From Deltaproteobacteria bacterium (GTDB taxonomy: Bacteria > Myxococcota_A > Polyangia > Polyangiales > Houyiibacteriaceae), in assembly GCA_017644045.1 (NCBI GenBank), contig JAEPMI010000001.1, forward strand, positions 550,470 to 614,469: a stretch of DNA of 64,000 nt. Direction: 5' to 3'. Below the pieces are notes generated by a model. That model had not been told where the DNA came from and ran no database searches. It was given only the letters and a program-made list of their open reading frames with translations. The position numbers and the translations under genes were made by a program. Shown one piece after another: positions 57,545 through 64,000 of the stretch; within the stretch, counting starts at the first letter, position 1; every line of letters begins with the position of its first letter.

Positions 57545-59283
57545 ACGAGAGCCGAGAGGACGACGGAGAACAGAGTGACGACGAGTGGGAGAGCCGGGAC
57601 AGTGGCCCGGTTCCTCTTCCGCCCGCTCGTCGTCGTTCCCGGGTCGGTCAAGTCACCACCGGGACACAGAACCGAGCTGCCATCGGGGCCGGGATCCGCA
57701 CGGCGCGCACGCCGACCGCGCTGACCCTCCACGATGTGGCGCACGAGTGCGCCCAGCTGGTTCGACAGGGAAGCAGCCCCGGGCCCCTCGACGAGGAGGC
57801 GCTCCTCGAGCTCTACCTCGCGCGCATGGGCGCCGTGCTCGGTGGGCGCCGGCTGGTCGTCCGCATCGCGCGTGGTGGCGCGAAGGTCGACCTCGTTCGT
57901 TCGACGGCTCCCCTCGCTCCGGAACGCCGGGACCAGCAGTGCGTCACGAACGAAGCCCTCCGCATGGCGGGCCTCGATCCCGACGACGCCGCCCTCGCCG
58001 GCTTCGGGGTCGTCGACGACTACCGCTTCGACTTCGACGATGGCGCCCAGGGCTTCGACGTCGCGCTGGTGGACGGTGGACGACTCCTCGGCGTGCTCGG
58101 TGTCGAGTATCACCCCGGCATGGCGATCCCCGAGCCGGACCCGGCGCTGCTCCGGATCTTCGCGGCGCAGCTCTCGGTCGCTCTCGGACGCGCGCGCATC
58201 GTCGAGGAGGCGAGCTATCTGAGTGGCTACCTCGCGAGCCTCCTCGAAGACGCGAACGTGCCCATTCTCGTCATCGATCGGAAGCGGCGGGTCCAGGTCG
58301 TGAGCCGCGCCTTCCTCGAGCTCACCGAAAAGCGCCGGAGCGAGGTGCTCCACCAGGACCTGACCGAGCTCGTCCCCGAGCCGTCCAAGCAGCCGCTGCT
58401 CCAGGCCGTCCTACGGAGCCTCCGCGACGGCGAGCTGGCGACCGTCGACGTCTCCCTGCCCGCCGCGGACGCGGAGCGACGCGAAGCGGTCCTCGATCTC
58501 GTCTCGATTCTCGGTCCGGAGCGCGAGGTCGAGGCGCTGCTCGTGATCGCCCGCGACCTCACCGCGATCCGGAAGCTCGAGGAGCAGGTCGTCCACGCCG
58601 AGAAGCTCGCGACCCTCGGCCAGCTCGCTGCCGGCGTGGTTCACGAGCTGAACAACCCGCTGACGAGCATCTCGGTCTACGCGGAACGCCTCCATCAGAA
58701 GGCCAGCGAGGATCCCAACGCCGACCCGACGGACGTCGAACGACTCGGGCGCATCGTCCAGGCAGCCGAGCGCATCCTGCGCTTCACCGGCGACCTGGTC
58801 ACCTACGCGCGGCCAGCGACCGAACCGCCGCGCTCGCTCCCGCCCGCCGAGGTCGTCGAGCAGGCCCTGGTCTTCTGCGAGCACGTCGTGCGCGAGACTC
58901 AGGCCGAGGTCGAGTTCGCGATGACCACCGACCTCCCCGCGATCCTCGGGGTCCGTGGTCAGCTCCATCAGGTGTTCATCAACCTGATCACCAACGCCTG
59001 CCACGCGATGCCGGACGGAGCCGGCAAGCTCCGCATCGAAGGCGAGGTGACCGGCAAGCGCTCGGTGGCCATTCACGTGCACGACAACGGCGCGGGCATC
59101 CCGACCGAACAGTGCGAGACGATCTTCGAGCCCTTCTTCTCCACGAAGGGCGAAGGCGAGGGGACCGGCCTCGGCCTGTCGATCGTCCGCAACATCCTCC
59201 AGCAGCACGGCGGCGCCATCGAGGTCTCGAGCGAGCTGGGGAGCGGGACGACCTTCACGGTCACGCTCCCCGCCGCGGAGTGA
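57541..59283 (+). CDS. PAS-containing sensor histidine kinase
   Basis: TTG at 57541 overlaps the previous stop (TTGA); 580 residues. N-terminal low-complexity ~50 residues, a GAF-like region (~70-215), PAS-like (~230-345, NVPILVIDRKRRVQVVSRAFLELT), H-box VVHELNNPLTSISVYAERLHQK (His ~363), and a full HATPase: N-box NLITNACHAMP, G1 DNGAGIP, F-box FEPFFST, G2 GEGTGLGLSI. This layout resembles cytosolic NtrB-like kinases (no membrane helix). No receiver or DNA-binding regulator is next to it; the partner may be elsewhere or the preceding protein. Confidence 0.94.
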   Translation: MNESREDDGEQSDDEWESRDSGPVPLPPARRRSRVGQVTTGTQNRAAIGAGIRTARTPTALTLHDVAHECAQLVRQGSSPGPLDEEALLELYLARMGAVLGGRRLVVRIARGGAKVDLVRSTAPLAPERRDQQCVTNEALRMAGLDPDDAALAGFGVVDDYRFDFDDGAQGFDVALVDGGRLLGVLGVEYHPGMAIPEPDPALLRIFAAQLSVALGRARIVEEASYLSGYLASLLEDANVPILVIDRKRRVQVVSRAFLELTEKRRSEVLHQDLTELVPEPSKQPLLQAVLRSLRDGELATVDVSLPAADAERREAVLDLVSILGPEREVEALLVIARDLTAIRKLEEQVVHAEKLATLGQLAAGVVHELNNPLTSISVYAERLHQKASEDPNADPTDVERLGRIVQAAERILRFTGDLVTYARPATEPPRSLPPAEVVEQALVFCEHVVRETQAEVEFAMTTDLPAILGVRGQLHQVFINLITNACHAMPDGAGKLRIEGEVTGKRSVAIHVHDNGAGIPTEQCETIFEPFFSTKGEGEGTGLGLSIVRNILQQHGGAIEVSSELGSGTTFTVTLPAAE

Positions 59284-59289
59284 GCGCGC

Positions 59290-61131
59290 TCAGCGACCGA
59301 TGGTGACGAGGAGCGCGTCGCCTCGAGCTTCGACTCGGTACGCCGGGTTGGCGCCGGCGGCGAAGCGGATCTCGAGGACCGCGCGCTCGCCCTGGTTCAG
59401 GATGGACGCGCGCGCGACCCGCGGGTGCGTCGCGCCGATGCGCCGGGCGCCGTCGATGGCGTTGGCGCCCTCGAGGGTGACCTTGAACCCGCTGTCCATG
59501 GGCTCGCCGCGAAGGGCGGTCGGCGGAACGCTGAGGCGCAGGCGGAACTCGCGCCCGCCAGCGACGTGGGCCTCACCGAAGGCGAGGCTCTCGCTGCCAC
59601 CCGAAGCCACGCTGGGCATCGACGGGAAGCTCGGTGCGTCGAGCTGCCCACCCTCGGGCTCCGCTTCGGCTTCCAGGGTCGGGTCGTCACCGAGCTCCGG
59701 GTCCATCATCGGCTCTTCGATCGGCGCCTCGTAGGCGGGTTCGGGCTCTTCGATGGGAGCCTTCTCGAGCGTCAGCACGGGACCGCCGTCGGCCATCGCG
59801 TAGCCGGTCAGCGCCACGGCACCGCCGAGCAGAGCGACGACGAGCACCAGTCGTCCGACGCGGAGTCGGCCAGCGCCCTTGCTCTCACCGCGCGCCTGCG
59901 CGCGCTGCCCCGGACGCGCCTGCTGGCGAGGGGCGCGGGTCTGGCGCTGACGCTGCTGCGGGCGGCGCTGAGTGCGCTTCTGAGTCGACTTCCCGCGGAG
60001 GTTCCGGAGCGTGGTCCAGCAACGGGCGGCGAAGCCACGAGTGCGCGCCGCAGCGATCTTCAGCCAGGGGCCGGTCTTCGCCCACGCCACGCGGAGCCAG
60101 GCGCGAACCTTCACCCACAGCGGCAGCACGCGACGGATCGCCTTGGTGGCGACGGCGCGCGGATCGCTGCGGAGCTCCGCCAGCAGCGGGTCCGCCTTCG
60201 CCTCGGCCTCGGGGGCAGCCTGGATCTCGGCGCTCTGCTCGCCGTCGAGCTCGGACTCGTCCTCGTCGTCGAACGCGTCGGCCTCGACGCCGGACTCGTC
60301 TTCGTACTCGTACTCGTCGTCGTCGTCCGACTCGTCCATCGCCGGCGCGTCGATCCCGACTCCGCTGCGAGCGTCGATCTCACGGGCCTGCACCGGCATC
60401 TCGAGCGGCGCCTTCATGGCGGCCGGGGCCATCTCGGCGACCGAAGACTCCTCGTCGAGCGTCTCCGGGAGCGCCTTCGGGGCCACGCCGGCGTCGGTGG
60501 CCGTGCCAGTGGCGCGATCGAAGAGCACCGTGAGCGTCAGCCGCGGCACGCCGCCATCCATCCGGAGGTCGACCGCTTCGAGCATTCCCCGCCGGCCATC
60601 CGACTCGACGCCCTTGCCGATGGTCAGGAAGGGCAAGGGCTGCTCGACGATCATGGCGGCGCCATCAGCGTGCACCAGCTCGGTCTCGACCGTGGGCCCG
60701 ACGCCATCGATCCGGAGACTGACCCGTCGGTCCATGTCGATGGAGTCGTCGACGATGTCGTTCGCGATCGAGAGGGCGCCGATCGACTCGTGCCAGGCAT
60801 CGATGAGGCCGGCGATCCGCTCGGCGTCCGCCTGCTCGAGCTCGGTGAAGCGCAGGCCGAACTGACCATGGTTGGGTCCGCTGTCCTCGGCCCAGACGAC
60901 CTCGGCGTCCGCCGCGACCGAGCCCCCGTCCTCGGGGGAGCGGAAGCGGCAGCGCAGCTTCGAGCCAACGTCCGGCAACACCGCGGAACGCATCGCGAGC
61001 CCACCGAGGCCGACGTCGATCGCGTCGGCCGGGAAGGATTCGTCGAGCCCCTCGGGGTAGAGGTCGACGAGCACGTCGTCGAGGGGAACTCGGGTCGTCT
61101 GGGGATCGCGTCGCTCGCTGGCTGCTTCCAT
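59290..61131 (-). CDS. PilZ-like membrane protein with C-terminal beta domain
   Basis: ATG at 61131 after GAGG; 613 residues. The N-terminus (~15-110) is PilZ-like: DVGLGGLAMRS is the D/NxSxxG motif with Ser replaced by Gly, then CRFRSPEDGG and QFGLRFTELEQADAERIAGL, but no clear RxxxR for c-di-GMP binding, so it may not bind it. A second beta-rich domain (~130-215) and a long acidic linker (DESDDDDEYEYEDESG) lead to a basic stretch (QKRTQRRPQQRQRQTRAP) and one membrane helix (LVLVVALLGGAVALTGYAMA, ~445). The C-terminal domain (~540-613, FRLRLSVPPTALRGEP...AYRVEARGDALLVTI) resembles AMIN-type domains. Likely links a cytoplasmic signal to the envelope. Confidence 0.75.
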   Translation of the reverse strand: MEAASERRDPQTTRVPLDDVLVDLYPEGLDESFPADAIDVGLGGLAMRSAVLPDVGSKLRCRFRSPEDGGSVAADAEVVWAEDSGPNHGQFGLRFTELEQADAERIAGLIDAWHESIGALSIANDIVDDSIDMDRRVSLRIDGVGPTVETELVHADGAAMIVEQPLPFLTIGKGVESDGRRGMLEAVDLRMDGGVPRLTLTVLFDRATGTATDAGVAPKALPETLDEESSVAEMAPAAMKAPLEMPVQAREIDARSGVGIDAPAMDESDDDDEYEYEDESGVEADAFDDEDESELDGEQSAEIQAAPEAEAKADPLLAELRSDPRAVATKAIRRVLPLWVKVRAWLRVAWAKTGPWLKIAAARTRGFAARCWTTLRNLRGKSTQKRTQRRPQQRQRQTRAPRQQARPGQRAQARGESKGAGRLRVGRLVLVVALLGGAVALTGYAMADGGPVLTLEKAPIEEPEPAYEAPIEEPMMDPELGDDPTLEAEAEPEGGQLDAPSFPSMPSVASGGSESLAFGEAHVAGGREFRLRLSVPPTALRGEPMDSGFKVTLEGANAIDGARRIGATHPRVARASILNQGERAVLEIRFAAGANPAYRVEARGDALLVTIGR

Positions 61132-61313
61132 GTCGTTGCCTCTTTCGGCGCCACTCGGCGCCCCTTTCACGCATGGCGGATGGAGGGGCGATGGGTCCAA
61201 TTTTCGGCAAATGGGGGCCGATCTCGGAGACATGGGCCGGCCAAAGGGCTCGGAGAGGAGCCACGACGGTCCCGTAACGGGCTTCGAAGGGTGAACGGCG
61301 TACGCTCCTCGAC

Positions 61314-62981
61314 GTGTGGGATGCATCGGGACGAGTGAGGCTCGTGTTCGGGCTGGCGCTGGCCGTCGGCTGCCAAGGCGAGATCGGTGATCCGAGCGGG
61401 GACTACCCGACCGTCCCGGACGGCCCGCCGCCAGTGGACTGCAGCGAGCTGCAGCCCGGTCGCGCGCCGATGCGACGGCTCACCGTGCACGAGTACGACA
61501 ACACCGTGCGGGACCTGCTCGGCGACACGACGGGACCCGCCGCCCGCCTGATCGACGACGAGCGCGGCGTGACCAGCGCCGACGCCCGACTCGTCACGGT
61601 CCTGCTCGTCGAGCAGTACATGGCCGCCGCCGAGGACGTCGCCGCGCGAGCCATCGGCGACCTGCCCGCGCTCCTCGAGTGCGACCGTTCGACCGTGGGC
61701 GACGACGGATGCGCCACCCGCTTCATCGAGCGGATCGGCGCTCGCGCGTTCCGGAGACCGCTCGAGGACGCCGAGGCCACCGCCCTCTTCGACCTCTACG
61801 CCGTCGTGGCGAGCGAGATGAGCTACGACGAGGGCATCCAGGCGGTCGTCGAGGCCATCCTGCAGGCGCCCGCCTTCCTCTACCGACCGGAGGTCGTCCC
61901 GCTGGACGGGGAGGCCGTGGTTCGCCTCGATGGCTATCAGCTCGCCACCCGTCTCTCCTACTTCCTCTGGTCGACGATGCCGGACGAGGCGCTGCTCGAC
62001 GCGGCCGCGAGCGGAGAGCTCGAGGACGACGCAGCCGTCGCGGCACACGCCCGCCGGCTCCTGGAGGATTCACGGGCCGAAGGCGCCATTCAGCGCTTCT
62101 TCGGCGGCTTCCTGGAGCTGGAGCACCTCGACGGGCTCACGAAGGACCCGGAGGTCTTTCCCGACTTCCAGCCGGCCATCGCCGAGCTGATGCGGCAGGA
62201 GACCGAGGCGTTCATCCACGCCGTGCTCATCGACCCGGAGGGTGACCGGAGCTGGGCCACGCTCCTGACCGCCGACTGGTCGATGATGAACGCAGAGCTC
62301 GCCGAGTACTACGGTGTCGAGGGCCCGGCCGGCGACACCTTCGAGCGCGTCGACCTCGACCCTGCCTACCACTCCGGGCTGCTCACCCAGGGCAGCCTCA
62401 TGGCGACCCGGGCGCGCAGCTACGAGAGCTCGCCGGTCCATCGCGGCATGTTCGTCCGCGGCAACCTGCTCTGCGGCATCGTCCCCGACGTACCGGAGAA
62501 CCTCGAGGTCGACCCGCCCGATCCGGATCCGAGCCTGACGACTCGCGAGCGCCTCGCAGAGCACCGCTCCGACCCGATGTGCGGCTCCTGCCACCGGCAG
62601 ATCGATCCGCTCGGCTTCGCGTTCGAGCACTTCGACGGAGACGGACGCTTCCGCCCGACGGAGAACGGCCTGCCCATCGACGCAAGCGGCCTGATGGTCG
62701 ACTCGGACGTCGACGGGGAGTTCGACGGAGCCGTGGAGCTCGCGGAGAAGCTCACGGGCAGCGAAGAGGCCCAGGCCTGCTTCGCGTCCACGCTCTTCGA
62801 GAACGCGCAGGGTCGCGCTTCGGACCACCGTGACGGCTGCTCCATGGACCATCTGCTCACGCGCTTTCAGGACTCGGACTTCGACGTCCGCGAGCTGATG
62901 ATCGCCATCACCCAGACCGACGCCTTCCTCTACCGCGTCGCCGACCAGGACACCTTCCTGCCCGAGGAGGAGCGACCGTGA
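61314..62981 (+). CDS. DUF1592-family lipoprotein (DUF1587/1595/1592/1588/1585)
   Basis: GTG at 61314, 555 residues; lipoprotein signal VFGLALAVGC (Cys20; GTG at 61335 is an alternative start). Five domains are visible in family order: RRLTVHEYDNTVRDLLGD (DUF1587), ARAFRRPLEDAEATALFDLY (DUF1595), YQLATRLSYFLWSTMPDEAL (DUF1592), GLLTQGSLMATRARSYESSPVHRG (DUF1588) with CGSCHRQIDPLG, and ACFASTLFENAQGR (DUF1585). CGSCH has the CxxCH form of a haem site. These proteins abound in Planctomycetes and Myxococcota; no activity is established. It ends in GTGA with the DUF1552 gene. Confidence 0.92.
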   Translation: MWDASGRVRLVFGLALAVGCQGEIGDPSGDYPTVPDGPPPVDCSELQPGRAPMRRLTVHEYDNTVRDLLGDTTGPAARLIDDERGVTSADARLVTVLLVEQYMAAAEDVAARAIGDLPALLECDRSTVGDDGCATRFIERIGARAFRRPLEDAEATALFDLYAVVASEMSYDEGIQAVVEAILQAPAFLYRPEVVPLDGEAVVRLDGYQLATRLSYFLWSTMPDEALLDAAASGELEDDAAVAAHARRLLEDSRAEGAIQRFFGGFLELEHLDGLTKDPEVFPDFQPAIAELMRQETEAFIHAVLIDPEGDRSWATLLTADWSMMNAELAEYYGVEGPAGDTFERVDLDPAYHSGLLTQGSLMATRARSYESSPVHRGMFVRGNLLCGIVPDVPENLEVDPPDPDPSLTTRERLAEHRSDPMCGSCHRQIDPLGFAFEHFDGDGRFRPTENGLPIDASGLMVDSDVDGEFDGAVELAEKLTGSEEAQACFASTLFENAQGRASDHRDGCSMDHLLTRFQDSDFDVRELMIAITQTDAFLYRVADQDTFLPEEERP

Positions 62982-64000
62982 AGAAGCTCTCGCGACGCAC
63001 CTTGCTGCGCGGTGCCGGTGGCGCCGCGCTCGCCCTGCCCTTTCTCGAAGCGATGCTGGGGCCCCGCCGCAGCGTGGCGCAGACCGGCGCCGTGCCCAAG
63101 CGGGTGATCTTCTGGTTCACCTCCTGCGGCCCGGTCCCGGAGACCTGGTGGCCGACGGGCGGCGAGACCGATTTTGCGCTGCCGATGGCGATGCAGCCCC
63201 TCGAGCCGTTCCGGGACCGGATCCTGATCCCGGACGGCGTGCAGATGACGACGGCCATCGAGCGCTCCGGCGGCCGCAACGGACACGACGTCGGGACCGG
63301 CCACGCGATGGTCTGCCGCCCGCTGCAGGAAGGTCCGAGCGGCTTCGGCGAGTTCGGTCACCTCTGGGACGGCTCCGCCGGCGGGATCTCGATCGACCAG
63401 CACATCGCCGATGCGGTCGGCGAGGACACGCGCTTCAAGAGCCTCGAGTACGGCGTGCGGGCGCAAGGCATCCGTCAGGCCGTCCCGAGCCGCATCTCGT
63501 ACCGTGCGGCCTTCGAGCCCGTCATTCCGATGCATGGTCCGGCCGCGGCGTTCGACCGTGTCTTCGGCCCACTGACCGGTGACGCGGCAGCCCAGGCCCG
63601 CCAAGCCCGACGCCGCGAGCTCGTGCTCGGAGCGGTCCAGGGTGAGCTCGGTCGGCTCCGGCCTCGCCTCGGTTCCGACGACCGACGGCGAGTGGACGCT
63701 CACGTCGCAGCCCTCGACGACATCACCTCGCGCCTCGACGGATTCGACGGAGCGGTCTGCAACGTCCCCGAGCGGGGCGACACCACCAACGTGCCCGAAT
63801 GGGGCCGGCTCCATCTGGACATGATGGCGCGGGCGATGGCGTGCGACCTGACCCGGGTCGCATCCATCCAATGGGCCAACGGTCAGAGCGGGATGCGCCA
63901 CGAGTGGCTCGGTCAGAGCGACGCGCACCACTCGCTCTCGCACCGTGGAGACTCCGACACCGACGCGCGCAACCAGGTCTCGGCCATCGACCGCTGGTAC
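62978..64000 (+). CDS. DUF1552-family Tat-exported protein, 3' end cut by window edge
   Basis: GTG at 62978 overlaps the previous stop (GTGA). 341 residues are visible and the frame is still open at the end. The N-terminus is a twin-arginine signal: SRRTLLRGAGGAALALPFLEAML. The body has family marks: VIFWFTSCGPVPETWWPTGG, GHDVGTGHAMVCRPL, ISIDQHIADAVGEDTRFKSLEYGV. DUF1552 proteins are encoded next to DUF1592 proteins across Planctomycetes and Myxococcota, and the pair is exported by different routes (lipoprotein and Tat). Function is unknown; Tat use suggests folded export, perhaps with cofactor. Confidence 0.92.
   Translation, partial: MKKLSRRTLLRGAGGAALALPFLEAMLGPRRSVAQTGAVPKRVIFWFTSCGPVPETWWPTGGETDFALPMAMQPLEPFRDRILIPDGVQMTTAIERSGGRNGHDVGTGHAMVCRPLQEGPSGFGEFGHLWDGSAGGISIDQHIADAVGEDTRFKSLEYGVRAQGIRQAVPSRISYRAAFEPVIPMHGPAAAFDRVFGPLTGDAAAQARQARRRELVLGAVQGELGRLRPRLGSDDRRRVDAHVAALDDITSRLDGFDGAVCNVPERGDTTNVPEWGRLHLDMMARAMACDLTRVASIQWANGQSGMRHEWLGQSDAHHSLSHRGDSDTDARNQVSAIDRWY

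Overview
This 64 kb window is high-GC, densely packed chromosomal DNA. It looks like a myxobacterium (Myxococcota, probably Polyangiales and close to Sandaracinus). That placement is inferred from gene content: several Hanks-type Ser/Thr kinases, large Cys-rich lipoproteins with tandem repeats, a DUF1592/DUF1552 pair, PEGA, PilZ and BNR lipoproteins, large sensor kinases and many GTG/TTG starts. I see no rRNA, tRNA, CRISPR array, transposase, integrase or phage gene. Most of the window is ordinary chromosome with accessory patches.

Layout. 1-3.1 kb: membrane protein fragment, CPBP protease, Cys-motif lipoprotein-like protein, hisD. 3.1-8.4 kb, minus strand: thioredoxin-like lipoprotein, NRDE protein, small lipoprotein with a possible sigma-54 promoter, LCM-type methyltransferase coupled to an HSL-type hydrolase, Cys-rich lipoprotein with a clear terminator. 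8.4-11.2 kb: outer-membrane protein, ECF-like sigma factor and TM-anchored partner; the first gene carries an in-frame 21-bp minisatellite. 11.3-16.4 kb: small unknown gene, HD hydrolase, 5'-nucleotidase, thioesterase, lipoprotein. 16.5-22.4 kb: run of glnS, Ser/Thr kinase, amino-acid/ethanolamine-type permease and a second paralogous kinase. 22.4-24.1 kb: HD protein and corA. 24.3-31.6 kb: von Willebrand A lipoprotein, a membrane protein flanked by two palindromic elements, and a 1342-residue Cys-repeat lipoprotein.

31.7-40 kb: acyltransferase and methyltransferase; a zinc-ribbon gene with a truncated copy between inverted repeats; then a tightly overlapping operon of FAD/NAD(P) oxidoreductase, two unrecognised proteins and a radical SAM enzyme, followed by an Asp-box lipoprotein. 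This operon is the best candidate here for an undescribed pathway. 40-44.8 kb: two unknown genes and a MopE-like repeat lipoprotein. 45.2-50.7 kb: a Gld-type ABC transporter operon (ATPase with long charged tail, permease, GldG-like, DUF4340, HEAT). 50.8-55.4 kb, minus strand: PEGA protein, Cys-rich lipoprotein, murI, and a Ser/Thr kinase-receiver fusion split by a frameshift in a run of eight C. 55.5-59.3 kb: two overlapping histidine-kinase genes, the first lacking an ATPase domain. 59.3-64 kb: PilZ-like membrane protein, then divergent DUF1592 and Tat-exported DUF1552 genes (the last runs off the window).

Many genes join by 1-8 base stop/start overlaps, which supports the operon assignments. 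Functions rest on motifs I could read by eye; no database search was run.
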